Below are positions 25,107 to 34,833 of a stretch of 39,956 bases of DNA, one piece after another. This DNA is from a virus, in the IMG/VR virus record IMGVR_UViG_3300032828_000003, positions 1 through 39,956 of that record. One strand, given 5' to 3'. Under the pieces are notes generated by a model, which searched no databases, was not told where the DNA came from, and saw nothing but the letters and a program-made list of their open reading frames with translations. Position numbers and translations under genes: made by a program. Positions within the stretch are counted from its first letter, which is position 1; the number at the start of each line of letters is the position of its first letter.

Positions 25107-27089
25107 ATGGGGATGGTGACCACGCCCGACGGCCGGCAGGTGTTCCTGCCGGACTCGCTCATGCCGCCCGGCGTGCCGCCGCCGGTGTCGGACGAGCTCG
25201 CGGGCGGCCCGTCCGTTCCGCCGCCGGTTCCCGCTCCGGCCTCGCCAGCGCCGCCGCCCGTTCCGGTGCAGGCTCCAGCGCCGATCGCGCCGATCGGGCC
25301 CGTGCCGACGGCTCCTGTTCCGCCGGCTCAGACACCGGCCGGCAAGCCAGGCAAGGCCGCTCCGCCGCCCACGCCCGAGCAGCAGATCGAGCAGGCGACG
25401 CAGGCCCAGGCCGGCGAGAAGCAGGAACAAGCACGGACCGCGACGCAGATCGGCGACCTCGAGGCGCAGCAGCTCGCCGAGACGAACGCAGCGAAGCAGA
25501 AGGCCTACACGAAGGCCTGGGGCCTGCAGCAGCACGGCGACCTTTCGCAGGAGGCGTACCGGCAGAAGATCGCCGACGCCTCGAAGCAGGCCGAGGGGGC
25601 GGTGAACGCGTACGCCAACTTCAAGGTCGACCCGGGCCGGCAGTGGGCGAACATGTCGACCGGCCGGAAGATCCTGGCCGGCATCTCGGTCGCGCTGTCC
25701 GGGCTCGGCGACGCGTTCATGCGCAAAACCGGGCCGAATGCCGCGCTCGGCATCATCCAGGGCGCGATCAAGGATGACGTCGACCAGCAGTGGAAGCAGA
25801 AGGAGTCGCTCGGCCAGGAGATCGGGTTCAAGAACACGCACCTCGCGTCGCTGCGGTCCGCGGCGGCCGACGATCGCGAGGCCATGAACTACCAGATCGC
25901 GGGCGAGTACAAGAAGGCCGCCGACCAGATCGACCTCGCCGCGTCGAAGTACGCGAGCCCGATCGCGAAGGCCCGTGCGCAGCAGACCTCGTCGCAGCTC
26001 CGCGCAGACGCCGACGGCATCATCGGGACCGCGGCCGAGCAGAGAGTCGCGCGGCAGCACGCGGCCGAGCAGATCCAGATCTCCAAGGGCCAGCTCGGGC
26101 TCGGATACGCGCACCTCGCCGAGCAGAAGGCCGAGTTCAAAGAGACGCAGGACTTCGCGAAGCAGAAGTGGAGCGAGGAGCAGCTACTCGAATACTCGAA
26201 GCTCCTGCAGGCCGGCGAGAAGGAGAAGGCGGCGCAGCTAAAGGCGCAGCAGGATCAGATCATGGAACGCGGCATCATGGCGCCCGAGGTTGTCAAGGCG
26301 CCTGACGGCACCGTGCAGACGCACTACGAGCCGCTCGTGCAGGAGGACGGCAAGACGCCGTTCACGATCGCGAAGGAGCGCGCCAAGGACGTGCAGGAGG
26401 TCGGCACCGGCGTGCTCAAGGGAATCCACGCGATCGATGCCTTGCGCCAGATCCGCAGCGAGAGCGGCGGCCAGGCGTTCAACACCGTCGAGGCGCGGCA
26501 GCTCGCGGCCGAGGAGGCGCGCGCGATCATCGCGCTGCACGAGGCCGGCGGGATCAAGCGGTTCTCGGGCGACGTCATCGATCTCATGAAGAAGAAGCTC
26601 GACGGCGGCGAGGACGTGACCAGCATCATCCACTCGATCATGCCGAACCTCGAGGACGCCCGCCGCGATCTGACCGACGACTGGAACGACACGCTTCGCG
26701 GTGCCAATTACACCGGCAAGAAGCGGGTAGAATTTTTAGACCCGCTCGCGCAGGGCAAGCCGGCCGAGAGCGCGGCCAAGCAGCGCAACCGCGTGCTCGA
26801 AAGCAACGTGCAGCAGACCCCGCTGTTCTCGGGCAGCATCGGCAGCCTGCCGCACGAGCTGATGGGCGAGCCCGGTCAGCGGCTCGCGGCCGCGAACCAG
26901 GTCGACATCACGCCGGACCAGAAGGACGTGCTCGACACGCAGTCCTCGCTCCTACGCAACCCGGCGACCGCGCAGAACGCTCGCGAAGTGCTCTGGAGCG
27001 TGTACTCCAATCCGAAAACCAACGGCAACGTGAAGGCGTACGCGGCGAAGATCCTCGAGGCCGATCGCCTGAGGCTGCGCGGGCAGTAG
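25107..27089 (+). CDS. Internal virion (ejection) protein, helical
   Basis: 660 aa from ATG 25107. Pro/Ala-rich N-terminal ~100 residues, then a long coiled-coil helical body (EQQIEQATQAQAGEKQEQAR..., IADASKQAEGAVNAYANFKV). A moderately hydrophobic helix occurs near residue 190 (RKILAGISVALSGLGDAF). The C-terminal third is more ordered (FKETQDFAKQKWSEEQLLEY). This composition and position match podoviral ejection proteins that enter the cell with the DNA. No lytic transglycosylase motif seen. Confidence 0.66.
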   Translation: MGMVTTPDGRQVFLPDSLMPPGVPPPVSDELAGGPSVPPPVPAPASPAPPPVPVQAPAPIAPIGPVPTAPVPPAQTPAGKPGKAAPPPTPEQQIEQATQAQAGEKQEQARTATQIGDLEAQQLAETNAAKQKAYTKAWGLQQHGDLSQEAYRQKIADASKQAEGAVNAYANFKVDPGRQWANMSTGRKILAGISVALSGLGDAFMRKTGPNAALGIIQGAIKDDVDQQWKQKESLGQEIGFKNTHLASLRSAAADDREAMNYQIAGEYKKAADQIDLAASKYASPIAKARAQQTSSQLRADADGIIGTAAEQRVARQHAAEQIQISKGQLGLGYAHLAEQKAEFKETQDFAKQKWSEEQLLEYSKLLQAGEKEKAAQLKAQQDQIMERGIMAPEVVKAPDGTVQTHYEPLVQEDGKTPFTIAKERAKDVQEVGTGVLKGIHAIDALRQIRSESGGQAFNTVEARQLAAEEARAIIALHEAGGIKRFSGDVIDLMKKKLDGGEDVTSIIHSIMPNLEDARRDLTDDWNDTLRGANYTGKKRVEFLDPLAQGKPAESAAKQRNRVLESNVQQTPLFSGSIGSLPHELMGEPGQRLAAANQVDITPDQKDVLDTQSSLLRNPATAQNAREVLWSVYSNPKTNGNVKAYAAKILEADRLRLRGQ

Positions 27090-27091
27090 CG

Positions 27092-29986
27092 ATGGGCGAT
27101 ATCACCCTGACCAAGGACGGTCGGACGATCTCGGTCCCCGAGGCGGACGCCGCGACGCTGCTCTCGAGCGGCTGGCAGCAGGAGACCGCGTCCGGACAGG
27201 TCGCGCGCGAGGAGGGCGAGCTGTACAAGGAGCAAGACCCCGGGATCGCGGCGAGCGCGATCACGAGCGGGCTGTCCGGGCTGACGCTCGGCGGCTTCGA
27301 CGCGTACGTGCGCGCGCTCGGCGGCGAGAAGGATCTGTCGGACGTCCGTGCTCGTCACCCCGTGGCCTCGACGATCGGCAACGTGGTCGGCGCGCTCGGC
27401 CCGAGCATGCTGGTCCCCTACGCGGGCGAGGACTCGATCCTCGGCTCGCTCGGCACGCTCGCGAGCAAGACCCCGGCCGGCATGGTCGCCGGCATCGGTT
27501 CCAAGATCGCCGAGCTCGGCAAGGGCGGCACCATGCTCGCCCGCGCGGGCGCGACGGCCGGCGCCGGCGCGTTCGAGGGCGCGGCGCAGAACGCGGGCGC
27601 GTACATCTCCGACGTCGCGCTCGGCGACAAGGAGCTGTCGGCCGACGGCTTCATGGCCGCGATGGGCAAGGGCGCGCTGTTCGGCGGCGGCGCGGGCGGC
27701 GCGCTGTCGCTCGCGGGTTCCGGGCTCCAGGCCGCGCGCCGGCTGTTCCCGGCGCAGGAGCTGACCGAGGAAGCGGCGAGCAAGGCGTCGCGCGAGGCCG
27801 CCGACGAGATCGGGCGCGCGAGCGACGACGCAGGCGTGCTCAAGCAATCCATGAAGAGCAGGCTCCAGGAGATCCGCGAGCAGCGCGCCGCGGTCGACCT
27901 GGACTTCGCGCAGAGACTCAACGAGATCCAGTTGCAGAAGGAAGCGCAGATCGCCGGCCACGAGGTGTCGGCGGCTCAGTCCAAGGCCGAGGCCGCGGCG
28001 GCGCGCGCCGAGCGCGCCAAGGCGCCCAGGGTCCGCAGGGCGTTCGCCGGCGAGGAGCCGGCGGCCCCAGCGACAGAGGCTCCGTCCGCGCCAGCCGCCG
28101 AGGCTCCTGCGCCGTCGATCGCCGCTCCGGCCGCTGCCGTGCCCGAGGAAGCGGCCGGCGACGCGACGACGCTGCTCGAGCGCCAGCTCGCGGCCACCAA
28201 GCAGGGCCTGGACTCCGGGCTGTCGCTATCTGACGTCGCCGCGCAGCGGCCGTCCATGATCGGAGCCGCCGACCGCGAGATCGCCAAGGTCGACCCCGAG
28301 GCCGACAGGCTCGTCCGTTCGCTCGGCGAGCTCGACGACAGCCACAACGAGCTCCAGCAGTGGCTTGGCAAGTACCAGGGCGGATCGGTCGCGAAGTTCG
28401 AGCGCTCGCAGGCGGCGCGCGACTACGCGAGCGCGATGCGCCCCCAGGAGCCCGGATACTACGCGAGCGTCCCGGCCGGCGAGGGCTCGGTCGCGGTCCC
28501 GCGCGGCGTGCAGCGCACGTTCCGAGGCTCCGACGTCGAGCGGGCCGCGGCCGAGGCGAAGATCAACGCGAAGGTATCGCCCGAAGAGAAGGTGGCGGCC
28601 GACGACGCGATCGAGCAGATGTTCGGCCGTCGCGCCCCGTCGGGCGCGGATATCGTCGGCGGCGCGCCACCTGCCTCGGTCGACGATCAGGTCCGCGCCG
28701 CGCTCGGCGCGCGCGTCCCGGACGTCAACGAGGACATCAACCAGGCCGCCGACACGATCGGCCGGTTCGAGGCCGCGCACGCCGACGCGGTCGAGGCGCT
28801 GGGGCCGCGCGCGCCGTCGTCGGCGCAGGACCGCGCCGCCGGCATGCGCGCCGCGCAGAAGAGCGCGGAGGACGCCACGGCGACCGCCACGGCCAGGGCC
28901 GCGCAGGGCGGCGAGGCGGGCGCGGACGTCGTTGCGCTCGGCGGAAATCCGGTTCCCGCCGCTGCCGCGGCCGGCAAGGGCGGCCTGCTCAAGAAGGGGA
29001 TCGAGATGGCCAAGAACATGGGCACCGCGGCCGAGGCGCTCCGCATGCTCGGGCTGAACGTGCCCGACCCGAAGTCGATCCCGGTGATCGGACCGCTCCT
29101 GAGCCTGTACCTGAAGGCCCGCATGGTCGGCAAGGCCTTCTCCCGCTACGGCGGCAAGGTGATCGAATCGCCCGAGACGGTCGTGGCGGCCAAGGCGGCG
29201 AGCGCTCGCCAACAAGTCTACACGGCCGTGGACTCGCTCGTCGACGGCGGATCGAAGGCGCTGCAGCGCGCGGCCGAGGCGGCGCCGCCCCAGGCGGCCG
29301 TGCTCGGACACAAGATCTTCGACGACGGCACGCCGCAGCCGAAGACTCCGGTCCCGGCCGGCGCGTCCGAGCCGCAGGCGCTGTTCCTCGCGCGCGCCGA
29401 CGAGATCAACCGCGCGGTGCAGCCCGGCGCGCTCGAGAAGCAGCTGCAGGACCGGCTCGGTATCTCCGACCCGCGGCAGCTCCAGCCGCTGCTCGAGGCC
29501 CAGCTCCGCAAGTTCCAGTTCCTCGACGGCAAGCTGCCCAAGCCCGACAGCGCCACGACGCCGATCGCCGGCCAGGCCCAGCCCCTGCCGCCGCAGGCCT
29601 CGATCACGAAGTTCGCGCGCTACCTGCACGCGGCCGAGGACCCGATCGCGGTGCTGACGCGCGCGGTCGCCGACGGCTACGTGCACGCCGAGGAGGCCGA
29701 GACGCTGTCGGCCGTGTACCCGAGCCTCGTCGCCGACGCCGCGAAGCGGTTCGTCGAACGCGCGAGCTCGAGCGACAGGCCCATCCCGTACGGCGCCCGG
29801 CTGACCGCGTCACGACTGCTGGGCATCCCGGCCGACGCGTCGTACGCTCCGGGCTCGGGCTCGTTCCTGCAGCAGTCCTACAAGGCCCAGCCGCCGCCCG
29901 CCCCGCCACAGGCGCCGCAGGGCAGGCCGACCATCACGTCCGACGTCCGCTTCGACCAGCGGAGCGATCCAGCCACGAAAGGGTGA
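27092..29986 (+). CDS. Large internal virion (ejection) protein
   Basis: 964 aa from ATG 27092. Gly/Ala-rich hydrophobic segments around residues 50-200 (GIAASAITSGLSGLTLGGFD, GALFGGGAGGALSLAGSGLQ) could insert into the host membrane. Central Ala/Glu/Pro-rich linkers and coiled coils follow. Residues ~650-690 hold a further hydrophobic helix (VIGPLLSLYLKARMVGKAF). Likely forms part of the trans-envelope channel with the preceding protein. The C-terminus is Pro/Gln-rich. Confidence 0.64.
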   Translation: MGDITLTKDGRTISVPEADAATLLSSGWQQETASGQVAREEGELYKEQDPGIAASAITSGLSGLTLGGFDAYVRALGGEKDLSDVRARHPVASTIGNVVGALGPSMLVPYAGEDSILGSLGTLASKTPAGMVAGIGSKIAELGKGGTMLARAGATAGAGAFEGAAQNAGAYISDVALGDKELSADGFMAAMGKGALFGGGAGGALSLAGSGLQAARRLFPAQELTEEAASKASREAADEIGRASDDAGVLKQSMKSRLQEIREQRAAVDLDFAQRLNEIQLQKEAQIAGHEVSAAQSKAEAAAARAERAKAPRVRRAFAGEEPAAPATEAPSAPAAEAPAPSIAAPAAAVPEEAAGDATTLLERQLAATKQGLDSGLSLSDVAAQRPSMIGAADREIAKVDPEADRLVRSLGELDDSHNELQQWLGKYQGGSVAKFERSQAARDYASAMRPQEPGYYASVPAGEGSVAVPRGVQRTFRGSDVERAAAEAKINAKVSPEEKVAADDAIEQMFGRRAPSGADIVGGAPPASVDDQVRAALGARVPDVNEDINQAADTIGRFEAAHADAVEALGPRAPSSAQDRAAGMRAAQKSAEDATATATARAAQGGEAGADVVALGGNPVPAAAAAGKGGLLKKGIEMAKNMGTAAEALRMLGLNVPDPKSIPVIGPLLSLYLKARMVGKAFSRYGGKVIESPETVVAAKAASARQQVYTAVDSLVDGGSKALQRAAEAAPPQAAVLGHKIFDDGTPQPKTPVPAGASEPQALFLARADEINRAVQPGALEKQLQDRLGISDPRQLQPLLEAQLRKFQFLDGKLPKPDSATTPIAGQAQPLPPQASITKFARYLHAAEDPIAVLTRAVADGYVHAEEAETLSAVYPSLVADAAKRFVERASSSDRPIPYGARLTASRLLGIPADASYAPGSGSFLQQSYKAQPPPAPPQAPQGRPTITSDVRFDQRSDPATKG

Positions 29987-29989
29987 CCC

Positions 29990-30466
29990 ATGGCCCAGGT
30001 AACGCAGATCTCGAGGAACCTCCAAGCGATCAAGAGCGACGGCACGATCGTGCCGCCCGACGAGAACGGGTACGTCACGCTCGGCGTGGCCACGTACTAC
30101 TTCGTCCTGGGCGGGATCAAGGACGAGCCGCTGGCGAGCTGCCACATCCTCACCGACGCGACGATCGCCGGCACGTTCACCGTCGAGGGCAGTGGCCTGC
30201 CGCGCCAGAAGGGCGGCGGCGGTGCCGCCGACGTTACCGACTGGAGCACAACCACCGGCGAATGGGTCCAGATCAACCCGCCAAGCGGAACGTACGTGCC
30301 GAGCAACGGCACGGGCTGGACGGTCACGGGGCTGTCGCTCGCGAAGACCGCCGGCGTGGGCGCGGCGCTGCTCGACATCGGCAACATCGGCCAGCCGCGG
30401 CTCCGGATCGCCGCGGCGATCACCACCGGCGGCAAGGTCCGCGTGAGCTTCACGGGAAAGTCGTGA
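29990..30466 (+). CDS. Small virion protein, probable tailspike partner
   Basis: 158 aa from ATG 29990 (ACGAAAGGGTGACCC upstream). Beta-rich Thr/Gly/Val sequence: HILTDATIAGTFTVEGSGLP, then VTDWSTTTGEWVQINPPSGT and a C-terminal KVRVSFTGKS. It directly precedes and overlaps (GTGA) the esterase tailspike, so it may anchor that protein to the tail. No catalytic motif. Confidence 0.6.
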   Translation: MAQVTQISRNLQAIKSDGTIVPPDENGYVTLGVATYYFVLGGIKDEPLASCHILTDATIAGTFTVEGSGLPRQKGGGGAADVTDWSTTTGEWVQINPPSGTYVPSNGTGWTVTGLSLAKTAGVGAALLDIGNIGQPRLRIAAAITTGGKVRVSFTGKS

Positions 30467-32457
30467 TCGGCAGCCGCGTCGGATACCGGGTCGGGCCGAT
30501 CGTGGGGCCGGTCGTGGGAGTGCAGGCCGACGAGGAGGGCGGGCTCGGCGTTCCCGGCATCTTCCTCGTCGGTCAGTCCAACACGCAGGGCCACGACGTG
30601 GCCGAGAACCTCAGCGCGGGCAACGCGTCGTACGCGAACACGTTCAGCGCGATCCCGTTCATCCAGCAGCTGTCGGTGGCGCAGGATCCGACGCCCACCG
30701 AGCGCTTTTTCGATGGCGACACGATCCACGGCGCCTCCGGAACGGCGAATCCGCCGTCGACGTTCGGCACGATCGGGCCGCACTTCTTCCCCGGAGTGGC
30801 ATCGGACATCATCGGTCCAGAGTGCTCGCTCGCGCGGCAGCTGAACAGCAACGGCGACCCTGCCAAGCAGCTCGCGAGGATCAGCTACGACGGCGCGAAC
30901 CTGCACACCAACTACCTGCCCGCCGACAATTCTCCGTCGGGCGGGCCGCCGTACTACTTCGCGCGGATCAACACGTTCCTGCAATCGACCGGGATCACGC
31001 CGCTCGCGTTCGTCTGGGTGCAGGGCGAGAACGATGCGAAGCTCAATGCGGACGCCTCGGTCTACGCGGCGTCGATGACAACGTTCTGGAACGCGATGTT
31101 CGCGATCTGGCCGAAGGTGCCGCTGATCATCCTGCAGCTGAACGCGTCGCTCGACGGAGTCACGTACCCGTTCCGCGACACGGTTCGCGCGCAGCAGATC
31201 ACGTTCTCGCAGACGTACCCGATGGTCTCGGTCGTCAACTGCGACGACCAGACGCTGTTCGACAACGTGCACCTGTCGGCCGACGGCCAGGTCGTCGCCG
31301 GACAGCGCTACTACACCGCGTACGCCGCGGCCGTTCAGACGACGACGCTCAGCGCGACGCTGCTCGATTCCGCCGATCCAGTGCAGGCGGGCGGGACGGC
31401 GTTCTCGTACACGGCGACCGTCACCAACACCGGAACCGCGAACGCTGCCTCGAGCATCGCGTACGTCGTAACGCTTCCCGCCGGTGTCGGCTTCACGAGC
31501 GCAAGCGGAACCGGCTGGACGTGCACGAACGCGAGCGGGGTCGTCACGTGCACGCTCGCCACGCTGGCGGCGAACACCACCTCGTCGACGATCACGATCA
31601 ACTGCACGTCACCGGGCGGCGCGGGATCGGGGACCGCCACCGGCACCGTCGTCGCGAGCAACGTCGCCGCGCTGACGGCCACATCGCAGACGACGACGTG
31701 GAGCGCGCCGTCGGTGACGAAAGATTCGACCTCGAACGTCTACCTCCCGCAAACGTCGACGGAGTGGCAGAACCTCATCGCGCTCGCTGGCCTCACGGGA
31801 ACGGTCGCCGTGCCGGACTGGTGGCTCAACTGTCAGGTCGCGAGCGGCAATGTTCCCGACCTGAGCGGCAATGGATACGACCTAACGGCAGCCGGCTCGA
31901 ACATGACGTACCAGCAGTCGCTGGTTGGTTGGTCGACGCTGGGCCTCAAGTGGATCAACGCCGCCACCGGCACGCTCACGTCGACGAGCACGAACCTGCC
32001 CGACCTGAGCACGACGTCCATCTGCATGGTCAAGCTGTGCGCGATCACGGGCACGCCATCGGCGACCCGCGGGCTGTTCAGCGCCGGGACGAGCAACTAC
32101 GTGCAGACGCAGATCTCGAACTCGGGACCGAAGTTCATCTGCGCCGACGGCGCCAACTCGCTGACGTCGACGAACAACCAGCTGACCACGGTCGTGCCGT
32201 ACGTGATGCAGCACAACAAGACCGGCTCATCGACCAACTTCACAACGGACAGCGAGCGCCTGTCCCCGACGATCAGTGCCTCGGCGACTGGCAAGAAGAT
32301 CGAGTACGGCGTGTCGTCCGGCGTTGCGACCGCGGCGCCTGTGTGGATGCCGTACGGCTTCGGCTGGAAGGGCGCTAACGCTGAAATCTCGGCGGCGAAT
32401 CTAAAGACGCTGCTGAACACCATGCTTAATGGCTATCTGACGCTGTCGTGGTCATGA
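30463..32457 (+). CDS. Tailspike: SGNH esterase, DUF11 and lectin-like domains
   Basis: 664 aa from GTG 30463. Residues ~30-290 are an SGNH/SASA-type esterase: S39 in FLVGQSN, VWVQGEND (184-191), and D267/H270 in FDNVHLSADG. Residues ~295-402 match DUF11 (AGGTAFSYTATVTNTGTANA...LPAGVGFTSASGTGW). Residues ~450-664 look like a LamG/concanavalin lectin (LSGNGYDLTA, KTGSSTNFT, YGFGWKGANAEISAANLKTL). It probably deacetylates host surface polysaccharide while binding it, making it the likely receptor-recognition enzyme. The N-terminal ~25 residues may be the virion anchor. Confidence 0.78.
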   Translation: MIGSRVGYRVGPIVGPVVGVQADEEGGLGVPGIFLVGQSNTQGHDVAENLSAGNASYANTFSAIPFIQQLSVAQDPTPTERFFDGDTIHGASGTANPPSTFGTIGPHFFPGVASDIIGPECSLARQLNSNGDPAKQLARISYDGANLHTNYLPADNSPSGGPPYYFARINTFLQSTGITPLAFVWVQGENDAKLNADASVYAASMTTFWNAMFAIWPKVPLIILQLNASLDGVTYPFRDTVRAQQITFSQTYPMVSVVNCDDQTLFDNVHLSADGQVVAGQRYYTAYAAAVQTTTLSATLLDSADPVQAGGTAFSYTATVTNTGTANAASSIAYVVTLPAGVGFTSASGTGWTCTNASGVVTCTLATLAANTTSSTITINCTSPGGAGSGTATGTVVASNVAALTATSQTTTWSAPSVTKDSTSNVYLPQTSTEWQNLIALAGLTGTVAVPDWWLNCQVASGNVPDLSGNGYDLTAAGSNMTYQQSLVGWSTLGLKWINAATGTLTSTSTNLPDLSTTSICMVKLCAITGTPSATRGLFSAGTSNYVQTQISNSGPKFICADGANSLTSTNNQLTTVVPYVMQHNKTGSSTNFTTDSERLSPTISASATGKKIEYGVSSGVATAAPVWMPYGFGWKGANAEISAANLKTLLNTMLNGYLTLSWS

Positions 32458-33653
32458 TGCGCGCCCTCCTGCTCATGCTCGCCGCTTGCTCGCACCCTGC
32501 TCCGGTGCCGGTCACGCCGCTCGTCGCGCCGCTCGCTGCCGTCGCCCAGGTCGCGAGCTTGGGCCCGTCGACCGGCTACGCGCCGCGCGCCTCGCTCGTG
32601 CTCGGCCCTGGCGGCTCGCTCTACGGCACGACATGGAAGGGCGGCAACGGCTGCGGCACGGTCTACCGGCTCGACGGCACGGCGATCACCGTCGTCCACG
32701 CCTTCGCCGCGCTCGACACCAGCGGCCGCAACGCCGACGGCTGCCGTCCGGTCGCACCGGTCAGCTTCAACAGTTCGGGCCGTCTCTACGTCGTCGCGCG
32801 CGAGGGTGGAACCGGCGGCAATCCGATCCGTCCGGCGCCCGGGGCGATCATCTCGATGACCCCGGCCGGCGATCAGGTCGAGCTCGAGCACGCGTTCACC
32901 GGCGGCGCGGACGGCGCGAGCCCGGCCGGCGCGCTTGTGTGGTCGGGCGAGATCGCCTACGGCGCGACACCGCAAGGCGTCTACCGCTTCGATGCGGGCG
33001 CGATCAGTTACGTCACCGCCCTCGCCGCGCCCGGTCCGCGCAACACGTACGGCTCACCAACGATCGACCGTGACGGCAATCTCGTTACGTGGGCGGCGTA
33101 CGGCGGCGCCAACAATGCCGGCGGCATCGTCGTGATCCAGCCCGACACCGGCGCGGCCCGCACGCTCTACGACTTCCCGGCCTACACGTTCGCCGGCAAC
33201 ACCGACAACGCGCCGCTGCAGTCGCCGATCGTGACGAGCGACGGCGCGGTGTGGCTCACGAGCGAGTTCGGCGGCACGAACGGCACCGGCATGGTGATCA
33301 AGCTCGAGCGCACCGCGACGGTGGTGCACGAGGGCGGCCCGTGGATCGCGACCGCGACGCCGACCACGCCGCGGTTCTCGTCGATGGACGGCGCGCTGCC
33401 GCTCGGGACGCTCGTCGAGCTCGGCGATTGGATCTACGGCACGACGTACTACGGCGGGGCGAACGGCGTGGGCTCGATCTTTCGGATCGGCCACGACGGC
33501 CGCGGCTATCAGGCGCTCTACTCGTTCGGCGCCGGCGACGGCATGTGCTATCCGGCAAGCGGCTTGACGATCGGTTCAGACGGTGCGCTGTACGGGACGA
33601 CGTTCTTGTGCGGGGCGACGGGCGGCGGATCCATCTACCGACTGGAGCCATGA
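32454..33653 (+). CDS. Lipoprotein beta-propeller with GloVer-type repeats
   Basis: 399 aa from ATG 32454 (ATGA overlap with the tailspike). MMRALLLMLAAC is a lipoprotein signal with lipobox LAAC and Cys12. The mature part has about seven repeats around LYGTTWKGGNGCGTVYRLDG and IYGTTYYGGANGVGSIFRIG, the pattern of TIGR03803 GloVer proteins, implying a seven-bladed propeller. It would be anchored in the infected host's envelope. A lipoprotein right behind the receptor-binding gene suggests receptor masking or superinfection exclusion; that role is inference. Confidence 0.72.
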   Translation: MMRALLLMLAACSHPAPVPVTPLVAPLAAVAQVASLGPSTGYAPRASLVLGPGGSLYGTTWKGGNGCGTVYRLDGTAITVVHAFAALDTSGRNADGCRPVAPVSFNSSGRLYVVAREGGTGGNPIRPAPGAIISMTPAGDQVELEHAFTGGADGASPAGALVWSGEIAYGATPQGVYRFDAGAISYVTALAAPGPRNTYGSPTIDRDGNLVTWAAYGGANNAGGIVVIQPDTGAARTLYDFPAYTFAGNTDNAPLQSPIVTSDGAVWLTSEFGGTNGTGMVIKLERTATVVHEGGPWIATATPTTPRFSSMDGALPLGTLVELGDWIYGTTYYGGANGVGSIFRIGHDGRGYQALYSFGAGDGMCYPASGLTIGSDGALYGTTFLCGATGGGSIYRLEP

Positions 33654-34021
33654 TGCCGGACGGTCCTGATGACACCGGAAGCCGACGACGTCTCTCGCAG
33701 AGCGAGGCCGACGAGCTCGTCATGGCCAGCGCCCGGGCCGAGCGCAGCGCGCAGCGCGACGCGCGCGTGCGCGACCTGGAGCTGCGCCTGGTCGAGGTGA
33801 TCGGGATCGACGGCGACGGCGGCGAGTTCGCGTTCGTGAAGCGCCAGCAGGCGCGGCACGAGGAAAGGCTGGAAAAGATGGAGAGGCAAGTTGCGGATCA
33901 GGCTCTGTTCCAGAACAGCCTGAAGACCTCGATCCGGTGGACGGTGGCGCTCGCGTCGCTCGCGGCCACCGCGATCGGGGCGCTGGTCCTGGTCCTGATC
34001 GAGTACGTGATCAAGCGGTGA
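33650..34021 (+). CDS. Coiled-coil protein with C-terminal TM helix, XhlA-like lysis accessory
   Basis: 123 aa from ATG 33650 (ATGA overlap). Charged coiled coil (RAERSAQRDARVRDLELRLV, then KRQQARHEERLEKMERQVAD), then one TM helix near the end (TVALASLAATAIGALVLVLI). This layout resembles XhlA-type proteins that accompany holins. First gene of the lysis block. Confidence 0.6.
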   Translation: MMPDGPDDTGSRRRLSQSEADELVMASARAERSAQRDARVRDLELRLVEVIGIDGDGGEFAFVKRQQARHEERLEKMERQVADQALFQNSLKTSIRWTVALASLAATAIGALVLVLIEYVIKR

Positions 34022-34142
34022 CGCCATGGGACGGCTCGACACCGACGAGGCCTGGCTGCGGGACACGCCTACCGACCCGCCGGGTTCCATGGCATTCAGG
34101 ATGTGGCCGGTCGAGAACCCGGCACTACGAAAGGGTGCAACG

Positions 34143-34361
34143 ATGGCAGACGCGACAGCGACACCGACGGCTCCGAAACCGGCCTGGAGAACGACCGAGT
34201 TCTATCTCTCCCTGGCCACGCTCTTGATGGGCGCGCTCTACGCGAGCGGCCTCATCAGCACCGGCTCGACCTGGGACAAGCTCGCCGGGCTCGTGACGAT
34301 GCTCCTGGCGGCGACCGGCCACACCGTGAGCCGCACCGTGCTCAAGGGCGGCGCGTCATGA
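34143..34361 (+). CDS. Holin-like two-TM protein
   Basis: 72 aa from ATG 34143, with GAAAGGG about eight bases upstream. Two hydrophobic segments: FYLSLATLLMGALYASGLI and LAGLVTMLLAATGHTVSRTV, with a short loop, matching small class II holin-like phage proteins. An in-frame ATG at 34026 would add 39 residues of unrelated polar sequence; size and the ribosome site favour 34143. Expected role: timed membrane lesions that let the endolysin out. ATGA overlap to the next gene. Confidence 0.65.
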   Translation: MADATATPTAPKPAWRTTEFYLSLATLLMGALYASGLISTGSTWDKLAGLVTMLLAATGHTVSRTVLKGGAS

Positions 34362-34822
34362 ACGACGTCGAGAAGGAAGCCGGCCGGATCGCGACGATCG
34401 CGATCGCGCTCGCGGTGGCCGCGGCCATGTGCCTGGGCTTCTCGCTCCAGGCGTGCGCGTGGCTGTCGTCCGAGAGCAAGAAGGTCGAGGCCGCGGTCGT
34501 GGACTGCACGACGTCGGCCGCGCGCGACGCGATCTCGCAGTACGGGCCGATCCTCGACGCGTTGCTCGTCCAGTACACGCAGCCCGACGGCAAGGTGAAC
34601 TGGGCGCCGCTCGAGGACACCACGAAGTCGCTCGGCCTGCAGGTCGGGAGTTGTGTTCTTGCTTCAGTAGTAGCGCAAGAACTAGCCCCGAAGAGCGCCG
34701 CTGGAGCACCTAAATCTGGCGCTCTGTTCCTTGACGCTTCGAGCCTGCGTGCAGGATTCGAGAAGATCCGGCGGGAACGCTACCAGGGCTTCAGGTTCCG
34801 GCTCGACGGCGGTGTCCTCTGA
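34358..34822 (+). CDS. Membrane or lipoprotein lysis accessory, spanin candidate
   Basis: 154 aa from ATG 34358 (ATGA overlap). The hydrophobic segment ~10-33 (IAIALAVAAAMCLGFSLQAC) ends in an LQAC lipobox-like site, followed by charged helices. A cysteine (VVDC) lies soon after and another near residue 98 (GSCVLASVVAQELAPKSA). Either an outer-membrane lipoprotein or an inner-membrane anchored periplasmic protein. Position between holin and endolysin suggests a spanin function, not proven. Confidence 0.55.
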   Translation: MNDVEKEAGRIATIAIALAVAAAMCLGFSLQACAWLSSESKKVEAAVVDCTTSAARDAISQYGPILDALLVQYTQPDGKVNWAPLEDTTKSLGLQVGSCVLASVVAQELAPKSAAGAPKSGALFLDASSLRAGFEKIRRERYQGFRFRLDGGVL

Positions 34823-34833
34823 GCGGAGGACTA

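Noticed and set aside
34026-34142. Longer start for the holin-like gene
   Set aside because: Adds 39 polar residues foreign to small holins, and the good ribosome site precedes ATG 34143.
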